Below, piece by piece: positions 18,569 through 27,330 of a stretch of 64,000 nt of DNA (the first letter of the stretch is position 1; each line of letters starts with the position of its first letter). Made by a program: the position numbers and the translations under genes. The stretch comes from an uncultured Candidatus Saccharibacteria bacterium. Lineage in GTDB: Bacteria > Patescibacteriota > Saccharimonadia > Saccharimonadales > Saccharimonadaceae. The notes under the pieces are model-generated. The model searched no databases. It was not told the DNA's origin and saw only the letters and a program-made list of their open reading frames with translations. The DNA lies in NCBI GenBank assembly GCA_947169915.1, contig CAMVRN010000005.1, forward strand, positions 1 to 64,000, read 5' to 3'.

Positions 18569-18597
18569 TTTTATCACGTCTATGGTTATTTATCAAG
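18569..18597 (-). promoter_or_regulatory. Promoter of the gap operon
   Basis: On the minus strand TTGATA (18597-18592), a 17-nt spacer, TAAAAT (18574-18569). It starts immediately after the U-tract of the preceding gene's terminator. Confidence 0.75.
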
Positions 18598-18622
18598 AAA
18601 AACCCCGCCTTTTAAAGCGGGG
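18597..18622 (-). terminator. Terminator of the 348-aa unknown gene
   Basis: CCCCGC (18603-18608 on +) pairs with GCGGGG (18617-18622); on the minus strand it is followed by TTTTTCTTG, giving an intrinsic terminator just after the stop at 18635. Confidence 0.85.
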
Positions 18623-18634
18623 TGGAGTCGTCTT

Positions 18635-19681
18635 TTAATATTTGACGGCTAAGTTTTGGAGGATGATTGTGGCATGGCGCATTTGGCGTTTGCGTTCAAA
18701 GATTCTGATGAGTTCTTTCTCGAGTGCTTCCAGAATTTTCTCATCGTCTTGACTCAGGATAACTTTGTGGAATTGTTTTCCTGTTTGGTCGTCGATTAGG
18801 TCGCTTTCTACTATGCAGCCATCACGTCGAAAGGAGAATTTGAAAGGTCCTGCGTTAGACAATATGAAATCTTCGTGGAACATTCCACTAGACGTCAGCA
18901 TCTCATTAAGCCTCTTTGATTTTTTCTGCCATTCTTCAGCGATTTTTTCTTCGAATCGATACGGTAGATAATATTCTTTGTAGAAATCATCAAACCGCAA
19001 TAGACCACTGGATGTATAGAGGAATTCAATATTGAACTGACGGAACTTGAAGCTTTCTTCTCCGAAATTGAACCGGTCTGTTGCGTGGTTGTATCTTTCG
19101 GTAAGATACGTAATTGCATTTTCTCGATACATACGTGATTCGACTCGTTCTTCGCGTTCTTTGACTATTGCGATTGCACGTTTTAGCCGTAAATCATCCA
19201 GCAGAGCTTTGTATTCTGACTTATCTTCTGCTGATAATTTAGCGATAGAGATGTCGCCCTTGGTATTTTTTATAAAACACCATTCAGTTTCATCAGTAAT
19301 ATCATCTGATACCATGAAAAAACTGTCTTCATCATTTGGTTTTTCCCATATACCAAAGAAAACATGGTCGATTCTCTGTTTGATTTTTTCTTCGACTGTT
19401 TCGCGAAACTCTTGCCAGAGGGGCTTTCTTCCATTGTAGTTGTTACTTTGGAAAATTGGCGAATCGTAGTTGCCTTCTGCATCCTTTGTTGACTTAGAAT
19501 TGAAGGATAAATATACGACTCTTGGGTACCTAATGTATTCTGGTATGTGAAAATGTGTGTGACCAACGGTCAGAGCGTCTACCTTTAGCGCAGATACGGC
19601 TCTTTGGATAGGTATTTCCAGAAGTTCTTTCGGCTCATTCAATAAAGTAAGAGCCTTCTCTTTAATGATTTCCTGAGGCAT
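18635..19681 (-). CDS. Unknown protein, 348 aa
   Basis: I do not recognise this protein. It is soluble and rich in charged residues, with no signal peptide or membrane segment. The middle third (KLSAEDKSEYKALLDDLRLK to RYNHATDRFNFG) looks helical, with two motifs, HTHFHIPEYIRYPRVVYLSF near the N-terminus and RRDGCIVESDLIDD near the C-terminus. HTHFHIP could be metal-binding, but that is a guess. Expression signals are strong: AAAAGGAGGGGGAGAAA before the ATG and an extended TGGTATAAT promoter (19732-19740). It is a single-gene unit between rpsG and gap with its own terminator, so it is probably well expressed. Confidence 0.8.
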   Translation of the reverse strand: MPQEIIKEKALTLLNEPKELLEIPIQRAVSALKVDALTVGHTHFHIPEYIRYPRVVYLSFNSKSTKDAEGNYDSPIFQSNNYNGRKPLWQEFRETVEEKIKQRIDHVFFGIWEKPNDEDSFFMVSDDITDETEWCFIKNTKGDISIAKLSAEDKSEYKALLDDLRLKRAIAIVKEREERVESRMYRENAITYLTERYNHATDRFNFGEESFKFRQFNIEFLYTSSGLLRFDDFYKEYYLPYRFEEKIAEEWQKKSKRLNEMLTSSGMFHEDFILSNAGPFKFSFRRDGCIVESDLIDDQTGKQFHKVILSQDDEKILEALEKELIRIFERKRQMRHATIILQNLAVKY

Positions 19682-19731
19682 TTTCTCCCCCTCCTTTTAA
19701 TGTGCGTCTTGAGTTGCAAATGACTTTTTAT

Positions 19732-19740
19732 ATTATACCA
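19732..19740 (-). promoter_or_regulatory. Extended -10 promoter of the 348-aa gene
   Basis: TGGTATAAT on the minus strand, about 50 nt upstream of the ATG and directly after the rpsG terminator. Confidence 0.6.
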
Positions 19741-19750
19741 TAAATATAAT

Positions 19751-19783
19751 AAAAAAACAACCTCGTGGCGCGAGGCTGTTTTT
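19751..19783 (-). terminator. Terminator after rpsL-rpsG
   Basis: Minus-strand stem CAGCCTCG / CGAGGTTG with loop CGCCA followed by seven T. One G-U wobble favours the minus orientation. Confidence 0.85.
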
Positions 19784-19794
19784 TAAAGCCTTGA

Positions 19795-20274
19795 TTATGC
19801 GCGAGCAAAGTGCGCAAATGCGCGGTTCGCTTCGGCCATACGGTGACAATCTTCTTTTTTCTTGAAAGCGGCACCTGTTTCGTTGTATGCATCAACGATT
19901 TCTGCTTCTAGGCGTTTGCTGTATGGCATACCACTGCGTGCTCTGGCAGCTTGTACGAGCCAGGTGAAGGCAAAGTGTTGTTGACGGTGTCCAGAAATTG
20001 GAAATGGAATTTGATAGTTAGCACCACCAACGCGACGTGATTTAACTTCGAAATCTGGGGAGACGTTTGCGAGCGCTTTTTCGAAAACCGCTACAGGGTC
20101 CTCAGATTTAAGTTTCTTTGCGGCGCCTTCGAGAGCGGCGTAAACAGCACGTTCTGCTGCTTGTTTCTTGCCATCAAGCATGGATTTATTAATTAAACGT
20201 TGAACGAGGATGCTTTGATAGCGGCGGTCAGGAGATACTTTACGTTCAAGGGATTTAGTTGTTTTACGAGGCAT
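19795..20274 (-). CDS. rpsG: 30S ribosomal protein S7 (uS7)
   Basis: 159 residues, normal length. Primary 16S rRNA-binding protein that organises the 30S head. Family features include RRYQSILVQRLINKSMLDGKKQAAE at the N-terminus, SRRVGGANYQIP and the Arg-rich C-terminal helix ending NRAFAHFARA. It follows rpsL by 2 bases. The transcript ends here at a strong terminator, so fusA and tuf of the classic str operon are not part of it. Confidence 0.97.
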   Translation of the reverse strand: MPRKTTKSLERKVSPDRRYQSILVQRLINKSMLDGKKQAAERAVYAALEGAAKKLKSEDPVAVFEKALANVSPDFEVKSRRVGGANYQIPFPISGHRQQHFAFTWLVQAARARSGMPYSKRLEAEIVDAYNETGAAFKKKEDCHRMAEANRAFAHFARA

Positions 20275-20276
20275 AT

Positions 20277-20690
20277 TTATTTGTCTCCTTTCTTTGCGCC
20301 ATATTTAGAACGGCCTTGTTTGCGACCTTCTACACCTTGGAGGTCTAGAGTACCGCGCACAATGTGATAGCGGACACCTGGAAGATCTGGAACACGACCA
20401 CCTCTGACTAGAACAACTGCGTGCTCTTGGAGGTTGTGACCTTCTCCACCAATGTACGCCCAAACTTCCTGTCCGTTCGTAAGGCGCACGCGTGCGACTT
20501 TGCGGAGAGCTGAATTAGGTTTCTTTGGAGTTTTGGTTGTTACTTTGATGCAAACACCACGTTTGAGAGGGGCTGCTTGGTCATAGTAACGAGTTTTTAG
20601 CGTATTGACAATTGAGCCAAGTGCTGGGGATTTTGACTTTTTGCTTGCCTTTTTACGAGGCTTACGAATCAACTGATTGATAGTTGGCAC
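20277..20690 (-). CDS. rpsL: 30S ribosomal protein S12 (uS12)
   Basis: 137 residues. Decoding-centre protein; the conserved loops [18 protein letters not shown] and the [21 protein letters not shown] region are intact, with the lysine positions of streptomycin-sensitive S12 (PKKPNS). The start is a GTG at 20690, preceded by AAAGGA about ten bases upstream. A leader of roughly 80 nt separates it from its promoter and contains short GTC/GAC inverted segments; I cannot assign it to a known regulatory RNA. Confidence 0.96.
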   Translation of the reverse strand: MPTINQLIRKPRKKASKKSKSPALGSIVNTLKTRYYDQAAPLKRGVCIKVTTKTPKKPNSALRKVARVRLTNGQEVWAYIGGEGHNLQEHAVVLVRGGRVPDLPGVRYHIVRGTLDLQGVEGRKQGRSKYGAKKGDK

Positions 20691-20775
20691 AGTTAAAATA
20701 TCCTTTATAGTTATTTATTAGATTATTGTCGGGACGACTTCAGCATAGTCTCTCGACATGAAACTCTTTCGTTGT

Positions 20776-20804
20776 ATTATACTCTGTTTTTATGCTTTTG
20801 GCAA
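20776..20804 (-). promoter_or_regulatory. Promoter of rpsL-rpsG
   Basis: TTGCCA (20804-20799), 17-nt spacer, TATAAT (20781-20776). The same TTGCCA-17-TATAAT design drives rpsJ. It lies just past the stop codon of the giant surface gene, with no clear terminator between. Confidence 0.85.
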
Positions 20805-20811
20805 GAGCTTT

Positions 20812-23800
20812 TTAGTATCGTGGCGGCAAGCGATGGATATATGTCGTCAGAGGTTGTGCGTTTTGCGCGGACTCATTTGCGCCAAAGAGGTAAACTGCAG
20901 GGGAGAGGTCTACTATTTCTGCTGGTTCGGGGGCGGTGTTTTCGAATGGGTCAGCTCCGGCCGTACGGTCAAATTCGATGGATTGCGAGAAGATTGGACC
21001 TCTGACTGTTAATAGAAGGTTGCAGGTCGTAGCACTAACGCGCAATGAGACGCCGTTTCGGTTTGAGCATGTATTTACATGGCCGTTTGGTGCCAGAAGC
21101 CAGCTGTCAATTTTCATGACATCGTCATCGATATAGATGTTGCCCTCTGCATAGACAATTACTTGCGGTATTGCTGTATCGCTAAAGATACGTCTCGAGA
21201 AAGTAATGTTGTCTGTTATGAAGATATCGCCGGTATTATAGAAGACAACAGGGCTCATCTTTCTAACTGATTCTAATTGCAATGTTTCTGTGCTGATTAC
21301 ATCAGTTTTATAGTAATTCACTTCGTTCGTTAGGTACCTGTCGTGTATTTTTTCAATGAGCGCTGAGGCGTTGACTATATCTGCGTTGCCGGGTTCCTCT
21401 TTGTTCGTATTCGCTACGCTTAGGCGTGTCGTGGCCGTTGGGATGTCTTGGCTTGTTGGCAGGCCAGATATTAGTGCTGCACCAGAGGCCATCTTGGAAA
21501 TGTTTTTGTTGGCTATGACCATGAAGTCAGTCCATGAGCCAAAGGTCGCTTTGTTGGAACTTGTATTGTCCGTGAATGACGTTGTGAAGGATGTTTTTAT
21601 TCCACCATTCGTAAACACTGAACCTCCCCAAATCTGGACGTTAGGGTTCTTTCCGACGTTCGTACAGGTTGCGTTTGAGACGACCCAATCTGTATTGAAG
21701 TCCCCAGAGAATCCATAGCCATTTTCACCGCTATCGCTCGGAGACACTGCTATTGCTACGCAATATTTAGAGGTGACTGGCAGATTTGGAAGTTCTGCTT
21801 TTGTCGTATAGCGGTAGGTATATTGTTCTGTATTTGCGTAATAGTTATCTCCCGTATCAGGACTGTTAGTTTGGCGTATATTCTTTGTTTCAGTTCTTAT
21901 ATTATCGTCACATTCGCTTACGAGGTGTAATTTATTTTGCCAGAAGTCGCAGAGTGATGAACCTGCACTTGCGGTTCCGCCCACGACGTTATCTGGTTGT
22001 CCGTCGATGACGAAGCCAATTGTCCTGAATGTTGCGTTTGGAATGTCAGTAATTAAGAATTCTGGGTCATTCTTGTTAATTATTAACTCGTAGGTATGGG
22101 TTAACATTGTGCCAACTGCGGGCGGTTTGGAAGCGCTGTCGTTTACTACTGTATTGATACGATTAATGCGGAAGTTGTATGGACGAACGATTTTAACGCA
22201 CCCTTTTGGAGAAACGCCTACTGAATCCGTACGAACAATACGAGAACCGAGCAAGTCATCATTGAAGTTTGTTGTTATCGTGTTGAGACGGACTCCGTCT
22301 ACGCCCCAGTAGGTGCCATAGCTTTCGTACAGGTTCGCCAAGAAGTGAACTGACTGACAAATTTCTACTGGCGAATTCGTTACCTTTAGCGATGTGGTCT
22401 TGGTGTTAGTTGATTTTAGCGGGTCGGTTGTGTTGCTGTCGAACCATGGAGTGGATGAATTATTCGAGACTGTCGCTGCTGGGTTGATAAATGTTTGGTC
22501 TAGGCTAGAGGCAGGGATGGATATGTTAGGTGTATTAAATACATAGTTGACCGTTACGTCTTCGGTTGGCGTTTGGGAAGAATCCGTATGTCGGACATCA
22601 TCGCGATATAGTTGGTGATGATAGGTAATGTCTGCGTATTCGGTTTTTAAGAGATATGCGTCTAGAGAGGAATCCCACGAAGCTTGCGAAGAATTGGTGA
22701 GTTCAGCATCGGAGCGTCCGTATACTTTGATATCTGGGTCGCGGAATTCAAATCGTCCTGGACGAGTTACGGTTGCACATCTTTCTGCAAAGTAGCTACT
22801 GCCAACAAGGGCTTCTGGTGAGCCTTCCTCAGCGCCTGCTCCGTTAAGATGTATCTTAAACTGGTATGGGTCGAGTTTTATTCGCTCGCATACAACTCTC
22901 GACTCGCCTTCCGGGATATTAATGTTGAAACTATTCGTTATTGCGCCTGTTCCTGTTTTTGGTGTAGTTACGGACGTTGGTCCTTTCGCGACTGTCCCGT
23001 TTGCCCAGTTCTTTGTGTCGGTGGCTTTATAGATAAGCCTTTCAATGGTGTACGTGGTTGTTAGTGAACGGTTACTGTTTTCTGAGTTGGTTATTTCAAA
23101 TTTGAACTGGAAGCCTCGGGTTGCTGATAAAGAGTATAAAACGTCTGTCGGATTGTGCTCACCGTCGACATAAACATCCGAAGTGGCCGACAAATCGACG
23201 CTCTTTGGATTGCGCCTTTTGATTTTCGTACATATAGTTGAAGTACCAGAATTGCCATCGGCAGTTCCTGTTGTTGCGTCTCCTCGGAATTCGGTTCTTT
23301 TCGATTTGAATGTGATTCTTTCGCAAATCGTAGCGCTAGTCTCGCCTTGTTTGAGAACGAGATTGTCTTTTGAATCGTTGTAGCCACGTACTTCGACCCA
23401 GCTGTCGTTACCGTTGATTGTCTTTGTATTATTACTAACGACTGTTGACCAGCTTCCCCCGCCATTTGTACTTCTTTCGATAGAATAAGTTAAAGTAACA
23501 GAACGATTGCTGTCGCCTTTCACTTTTAATTGGTGGACGAAATAATATGGATAGGTTTTTGAGTCTTTACCTGAGTCGTTTCTTGAGCCTCCCCAGCTTT
23601 CCACGGTCTTGCTTCCGTCGTTTGTGACACTTCCGGTTTCGATGCTGTTGCTCACAGATGATTTTGAGCTCGCATCTAGGTATGTGCGGTCATCTTTAAG
23701 TTTTATGCACATTTTGCTTGAGCCACTCCCTGTGCCGTAGTTGTAATCAGCGAGACCTACAGTCGTATAATGCTTCACTTCAGAACAGTATTCCGTTCCT

Positions 23801-24660
23801 TCTAGCGAAGGGGAGACTGTTCCTTTATCGTCTGTAACGGAGTAGCTTGTGCCCATGCTTGATACTCCAGTATTGATAGATGTATTTAGACCGTAAAGTT
23901 TCGTTACGTTATAATTTCCGCCCCATCCGTCATTCCTTTTTAGCTTGTGGTAGAACTTCACCGTGGTGGAATCGCTGGCAATTTTTATCGTTTCATTATT
24001 TGTTGTGTATTTTACTCCTCCGACTTCAACATAAGGAGCATCATGGGTTATATTTGATATTTTATAGAATGCTATACGTACGTGGCTTTCTCCACAGGCA
24101 CTGCTTCCCGCTGATGGTTTTGAGCCTGTCGTCCACATACATCTTTTGTAAGGGGTATCAATACAATAAAGGCCGCTTGTTCCTGCGCAAGATGTCGTGG
24201 CGCTACTCGTCAACGCCACTAATCTTCCGATATTGAGGGGAAGTGTCAATGAATCTGAGCTTTCGTCGGACCACGTATTGCCTCCCCCGCAGTTTACGTA
24301 TAATTCAGCATCCGTTACGCCTGAAACGAGTGCCGTGTCGGTGAAGTCAATATGAACCGCTGCACATTTTCCTTTCCAAGTTTGTCCGCTTTTTTCGAAG
24401 ACCCTTCGTTTTACAGTGACTACTTGAGGTACTTCCTCAATACCATAGTACTTAGGGTATAATGAGGCGTCAGATGCTGGAATATAGAGAACACCAACGC
24501 GTAGGTATCCTGAGTGGTCGTCGCAATAGCTGCTCGAATAGCCGGAGACATCCCAATTGTCCGCGTCGCTACAGCTTGCAGCATAAGTATCTTTGAAGGT
24601 AGATAACGAAAAAAGAGGCGTCAGGAATAATATTATTAATAGAGTTTTAATCTTTTTCAT
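20812..24660 (-). CDS. Giant secreted Cys-pair repeat protein, 1282 aa (paralogue of 39323-44731)
   Basis: The N-terminus MKKIKTLLIILFLTPLFSLS is a clear signal peptide. The rest is Ser/Thr/Asn-rich and looks beta-structured. Several modules of about 100-150 residues repeat a core: a stretch like LTYSIERS, then E.x.(I/V)C(E/Q)(R/S), then a second cysteine in a line such as ERCATVTRP or GCVKIVRP. The C-terminal about 300 residues (VQIWGGSV..GGIKTS, GSWTDFMVIAN, IYIDDDVMKIDSWLLAPNG, GADPFENT, ending HRLPPRY) match the end of the 1802-aa protein. There is no C-terminal membrane anchor or LPXTG. The gene overlaps the TPR-like membrane gene upstream by 4 bases (ATGA), so the two are co-translated. 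Function unknown; a surface fibre or adhesin is inference. Confidence 0.8.
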   Translation of the reverse strand: MKKIKTLLIILFLTPLFSLSTFKDTYAASCSDADNWDVSGYSSSYCDDHSGYLRVGVLYIPASDASLYPKYYGIEEVPQVVTVKRRVFEKSGQTWKGKCAAVHIDFTDTALVSGVTDAELYVNCGGGNTWSDESSDSLTLPLNIGRLVALTSSATTSCAGTSGLYCIDTPYKRCMWTTGSKPSAGSSACGESHVRIAFYKISNITHDAPYVEVGGVKYTTNNETIKIASDSTTVKFYHKLKRNDGWGGNYNVTKLYGLNTSINTGVSSMGTSYSVTDDKGTVSPSLEGTEYCSEVKHYTTVGLADYNYGTGSGSSKMCIKLKDDRTYLDASSKSSVSNSIETGSVTNDGSKTVESWGGSRNDSGKDSKTYPYYFVHQLKVKGDSNRSVTLTYSIERSTNGGGSWSTVVSNNTKTINGNDSWVEVRGYNDSKDNLVLKQGETSATICERITFKSKRTEFRGDATTGTADGNSGTSTICTKIKRRNPKSVDLSATSDVYVDGEHNPTDVLYSLSATRGFQFKFEITNSENSNRSLTTTYTIERLIYKATDTKNWANGTVAKGPTSVTTPKTGTGAITNSFNINIPEGESRVVCERIKLDPYQFKIHLNGAGAEEGSPEALVGSSYFAERCATVTRPGRFEFRDPDIKVYGRSDAELTNSSQASWDSSLDAYLLKTEYADITYHHQLYRDDVRHTDSSQTPTEDVTVNYVFNTPNISIPASSLDQTFINPAATVSNNSSTPWFDSNTTDPLKSTNTKTTSLKVTNSPVEICQSVHFLANLYESYGTYWGVDGVRLNTITTNFNDDLLGSRIVRTDSVGVSPKGCVKIVRPYNFRINRINTVVNDSASKPPAVGTMLTHTYELIINKNDPEFLITDIPNATFRTIGFVIDGQPDNVVGGTASAGSSLCDFWQNKLHLVSECDDNIRTETKNIRQTNSPDTGDNYYANTEQYTYRYTTKAELPNLPVTSKYCVAIAVSPSDSGENGYGFSGDFNTDWVVSNATCTNVGKNPNVQIWGGSVFTNGGIKTSFTTSFTDNTSSNKATFGSWTDFMVIANKNISKMASGAALISGLPTSQDIPTATTRLSVANTNKEEPGNADIVNASALIEKIHDRYLTNEVNYYKTDVISTETLQLESVRKMSPVVFYNTGDIFITDNITFSRRIFSDTAIPQVIVYAEGNIYIDDDVMKIDSWLLAPNGHVNTCSNRNGVSLRVSATTCNLLLTVRGPIFSQSIEFDRTAGADPFENTAPEPAEIVDLSPAVYLFGANESAQNAQPLTTYIHRLPPRY

Positions 24661-25328
24661 CCGACTTCTTCCCCTATGCTTTCTCTATCCATCGATTTTT
24701 CTAGCCATTTTTGTGCCTCTGTTTCGTCGCCGTATTTAGTTTCGAACTGATAAATGACTAGGGCAGAGTCTTTCGAGGGTATTATTTCCTCGCTTTCGTG
24801 AGCAGTTTCTAGTATTTCAGCCGAGCAGTCTGAGCCACAATAAGCATCTAGTATTCCTGCTTTCCAGACGTAGAGGAATGATTTTTCTTTGTCGTCTTTT
24901 GCTTTGCTGGTTAGTTTTGTGAAATGTTCTTCGAATCCGCTTTTATCACCAGATTTTAGCAGAGTAAGCGCTTTTTCTTTGGATATTTCGAAATAATTAC
25001 TGTAGATTGTTCTCCAGTTCATATAAACAACGATTCCGATAACTAACAGTATTGCGATTGGGATGGAAATTTTGAGGACTTTTTTCGTTGGGAACGGTTT
25101 CTTTTGTTGTGCTTCACCGTTCGGATTTTGAATTTTAGCTTTGGTTTCTTCCGTGTGACTTTTGGCGTATGCGAATTTTTTCTGGAAATCGTTTACTAAA
25201 GTTTTAGCGGTTTTCTTCTCTTGAACATTAACAAAGACCTCACGTTTTTCATAAGCCTTTGTCTGATTCAAATTTTCGCTGCGAAAAGACACAGGTTTTT
25301 TTGAATTGTCAGAATTACCACCTTCCAT
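24657..25328 (-). CDS. Single-pass membrane protein with TPR-like extracellular part, 223 aa
   Basis: A charged cytoplasmic N-terminal region of about 90 residues rich in Lys/Glu precedes one membrane segment (ISIPIAILLVIGIVVYM, about 93-109). A helical C-terminal part then resembles degenerate TPR repeats (EKALTLLKSGDKSGFEEHF, ALVIYQFETKYGDETEAQKW). Two cysteines in YCGSDCS could form a disulfide outside the cell. TATAAT lies 10 nt before the ATG. Its stop codon overlaps the start of the 1282-aa surface protein, so it may help export, assemble or anchor it. No database family is recognised. Confidence 0.75.
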   Translation of the reverse strand: MEGGNSDNSKKPVSFRSENLNQTKAYEKREVFVNVQEKKTAKTLVNDFQKKFAYAKSHTEETKAKIQNPNGEAQQKKPFPTKKVLKISIPIAILLVIGIVVYMNWRTIYSNYFEISKEKALTLLKSGDKSGFEEHFTKLTSKAKDDKEKSFLYVWKAGILDAYCGSDCSAEILETAHESEEIIPSKDSALVIYQFETKYGDETEAQKWLEKSMDRESIGEEVG

Positions 25329-25348
25329 ACTGCTTATAATTATATATT

Positions 25349-25386
25349 AAAAAAAAATTCCCGTAAAGTACGAATTGCGGGAATTT
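25349..25386 (-). terminator. Terminator of the 191-aa membrane protein gene
   Basis: AAATTCCCG (25355-25363 on +) pairs with CGGGAATTT (25378-25386), with a run of T on the minus-strand side. It is a clean stop between two related small membrane genes. Confidence 0.85.
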
Positions 25387-25396
25387 AATTCTAGAT

Positions 25397-25972
25397 TTAT
25401 TCGGCTAGTTCTCGTGCATTAGCTTCGTCTGCAAGTTGGCGATAACGAGCAGCCTGTGTTTCTTCGCCTTTCTCTTCGTAAGCGCTTGCATAGTAATTAT
25501 AAACTCGATATTGGTCGTAGTTGTCGAGCGATTTGACATCTATTGTATCTAGGCTTGCTAGGGCAGAGTCATAATCTTCGATAATAATGTAGTATCCGGC
25601 TTTGTTTAATTCTAGGTCCAATTTGTCTTCTTCGTTATTCGTTGATGATATTTCTTTATCGAATTGAGTGAGTGTTTCTTGATAGGTTTGGGTTCCGTCG
25701 TTGTCTGGAGATGCTTGTTTGACCTCTACTTCGTAAGATGCTGTTGAATTCCCCTCTGACTTTGGTTGTATAAAGACGAAGTAGATGACTGCCGAAAGTA
25801 GGACGCCACCCAGGACACTTAATAAGATAATAAGTGGGGTTCCTAGAGGTTTACGAGGCGCGTTTTGAGCCGTTGGGCTTGTTGGGGACATCGGTTGAGG
25901 CGCTGGCGTAGACCCGCTTGTAATCATATCTGGGTTGGTATTTGTGTTCGAAAAAGAATTTTGCCCTATCAT
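25397..25972 (-). CDS. Single-pass membrane protein with TPR-like domain, 191 aa
   Basis: A Pro/Thr/Ser-rich N-terminal linker of about 40 residues is followed by a membrane segment (LIILLSVLGGVLLSAVIYFVFI) and an outside region with helical repeat character (LELNKAGYYIIIEDYDSALASL, YNYYASAYEEKGEETQAARY). Its topology matches the next gene in the cluster, so the two may be distant paralogues working with the giant surface protein. I choose the second ATG (25972): the TATAAT box at 25981-25986 is only 2 nt from the first ATG but 8 nt from the second, which fits the leaderless pattern seen elsewhere in this window. Confidence 0.75.
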   Translation of the reverse strand: MIGQNSFSNTNTNPDMITSGSTPAPQPMSPTSPTAQNAPRKPLGTPLIILLSVLGGVLLSAVIYFVFIQPKSEGNSTASYEVEVKQASPDNDGTQTYQETLTQFDKEISSTNNEEDKLDLELNKAGYYIIIEDYDSALASLDTIDVKSLDNYDQYRVYNYYASAYEEKGEETQAARYRQLADEANARELAE

Positions 25973-26017
25973 ATACATATATTATATATGGATAGGGCAA
26001 AAAGGTAAAGTTTAAAT

Positions 26018-27298
26018 TTATTTAGTATTTACTTTTACTAGATAATCTAGAGTTTTTTCAATAGCCATGCGGTTTCTGATGTCCATTTTTACGCGTGGGT
26101 CTTTGAGATTTTTAAGAGCTTCAGGGGATTTCTTGTAGACATCGCGAAGTTCTACGATTTTCGCGGACACTTCTTCTTCTGGTACTGTAATATTTGCTTT
26201 GTTTGCAAGAACTTGTAGAACGAGTGATGCTTCGACGCGTTTGATTGCCACTTCGCGTGCTTGCTTCTCCCATTCTTTTTCCGTAGTGCTGTTTGCTTTA
26301 AAGTAGTCTTCTAGGCTTTGGCCGGATGTTGCCGCGTTTCGTTCAAAATCTGCCTTGATGACTCGAAGCTGGTCTTCTATGAGAATTTCTGGGGCGGAAA
26401 CCGTGGAGCATTTTACTAGAGCGTCGACTAAATCATCCTTGAATTTTTCTTCGATTCGATGCTCGTTCTGAAGTTTTATATTCTTTTCAATATCGGCGCG
26501 TAGCTCGTCCATGGACTTGAATGGTCCGCATTTTTTAGCGAATTCTTCATCAAGTTTTGGTAGTTTGATTGTATTGACCTGTTTTAATAATACTTCGAAA
26601 ACCGTCTTTTGACCTGCAAGTGATTTTTCTCCGTAGTTTTTTGGAAAGGTAAGATTTAGCTCGAATTTGTCGCCTGATTCGTGACCAACGATACCATCTT
26701 CGAAACCTGGGATAAAGGACTTAGAGCCGAGTTCAAGATGATAGTCTTTCGCAGTTCCGCCTTGGAAAGCCTCGCCGTTTTTTTTGCCTACAAAGTCGAT
26801 AATAACTTCATCTCCAAGTTCGGCTTTCTTCTTTTCGGCTGTTTTTTCCGCATAGGCTTTACGAATGTTTTCGACGATTTCTTCGATGTCTTTTTTGAGG
26901 ACTTTGTTTTCGTCTTTTTTGACCTTTAGGTTCTTGTAGTCGCCTAGTTTGATTTCTGGAAGAATATCAGCTTCAGCGGTGTATTCTGCAGATTCACCAG
27001 GTACGTATTTTGTTACGTTAACTTTTGGAATAACGAGCGGTGATTTTTCGACTTGATTAAAGGCAGTTGGGACTGTAGTGCGTACGGCGATATCTATAGT
27101 TTCTTGGGCTACTGCATTTTGGTCGAGTACTTTTTCGGCTAGTTCCTTTGGGGCTTTACCTTTGCGGAAACCCTCAAGTTTTATTTCTTTTGTTAGACGT
27201 TCAATAGCGGTTTTGCGTGCTTTTTCGAGATCGTCTTTTTCTAGAGTAACTGTGATTTCGACACGGGTGTCGGATAATTTCTTTGATTTAACTTTCAT
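26018..27298 (-). CDS. tig: Trigger factor
   Basis: 426 residues from the ATG at 27298 (MKVKSKKLSDTRVEI). Ribosome-associated chaperone and prolyl isomerase. The N-terminal ribosome-binding domain has the signature loop GFRKGKAP. The middle FKBP-like domain spans about 150-240 (GDEVIIDFVGKKNGEAFQGG, FIPGFEDGIVGHESGD). The helical C-terminal arm domain follows. The track start six codons upstream is rejected: TGGTATAAT ends exactly 7 nt before the A of this ATG, so the mRNA should be leaderless. Confidence 0.94.
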   Translation of the reverse strand: MKVKSKKLSDTRVEITVTLEKDDLEKARKTAIERLTKEIKLEGFRKGKAPKELAEKVLDQNAVAQETIDIAVRTTVPTAFNQVEKSPLVIPKVNVTKYVPGESAEYTAEADILPEIKLGDYKNLKVKKDENKVLKKDIEEIVENIRKAYAEKTAEKKKAELGDEVIIDFVGKKNGEAFQGGTAKDYHLELGSKSFIPGFEDGIVGHESGDKFELNLTFPKNYGEKSLAGQKTVFEVLLKQVNTIKLPKLDEEFAKKCGPFKSMDELRADIEKNIKLQNEHRIEEKFKDDLVDALVKCSTVSAPEILIEDQLRVIKADFERNAATSGQSLEDYFKANSTTEKEWEKQAREVAIKRVEASLVLQVLANKANITVPEEEVSAKIVELRDVYKKSPEALKNLKDPRVKMDIRNRMAIEKTLDYLVKVNTK

Positions 27299-27304
27299 GA
27301 AAAA

Positions 27305-27313
27305 ATTATACCA
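27305..27313 (-). promoter_or_regulatory. Extended -10 promoter giving leaderless tig mRNA
   Basis: TGGTATAAT on the minus strand, then TTTTTC, then ATG. No recognisable -35 at 17 nt, which is compatible with an extended -10 promoter. Confidence 0.65.
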
Positions 27314-27330
27314 CAAAGATAAGAGACGCG

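Noticed and set aside
20691-20775. Known riboswitch in the rpsL leader
   Set aside because: Short GTC/GAC segments are present, but no recognised core; reported only as an unassigned leader.
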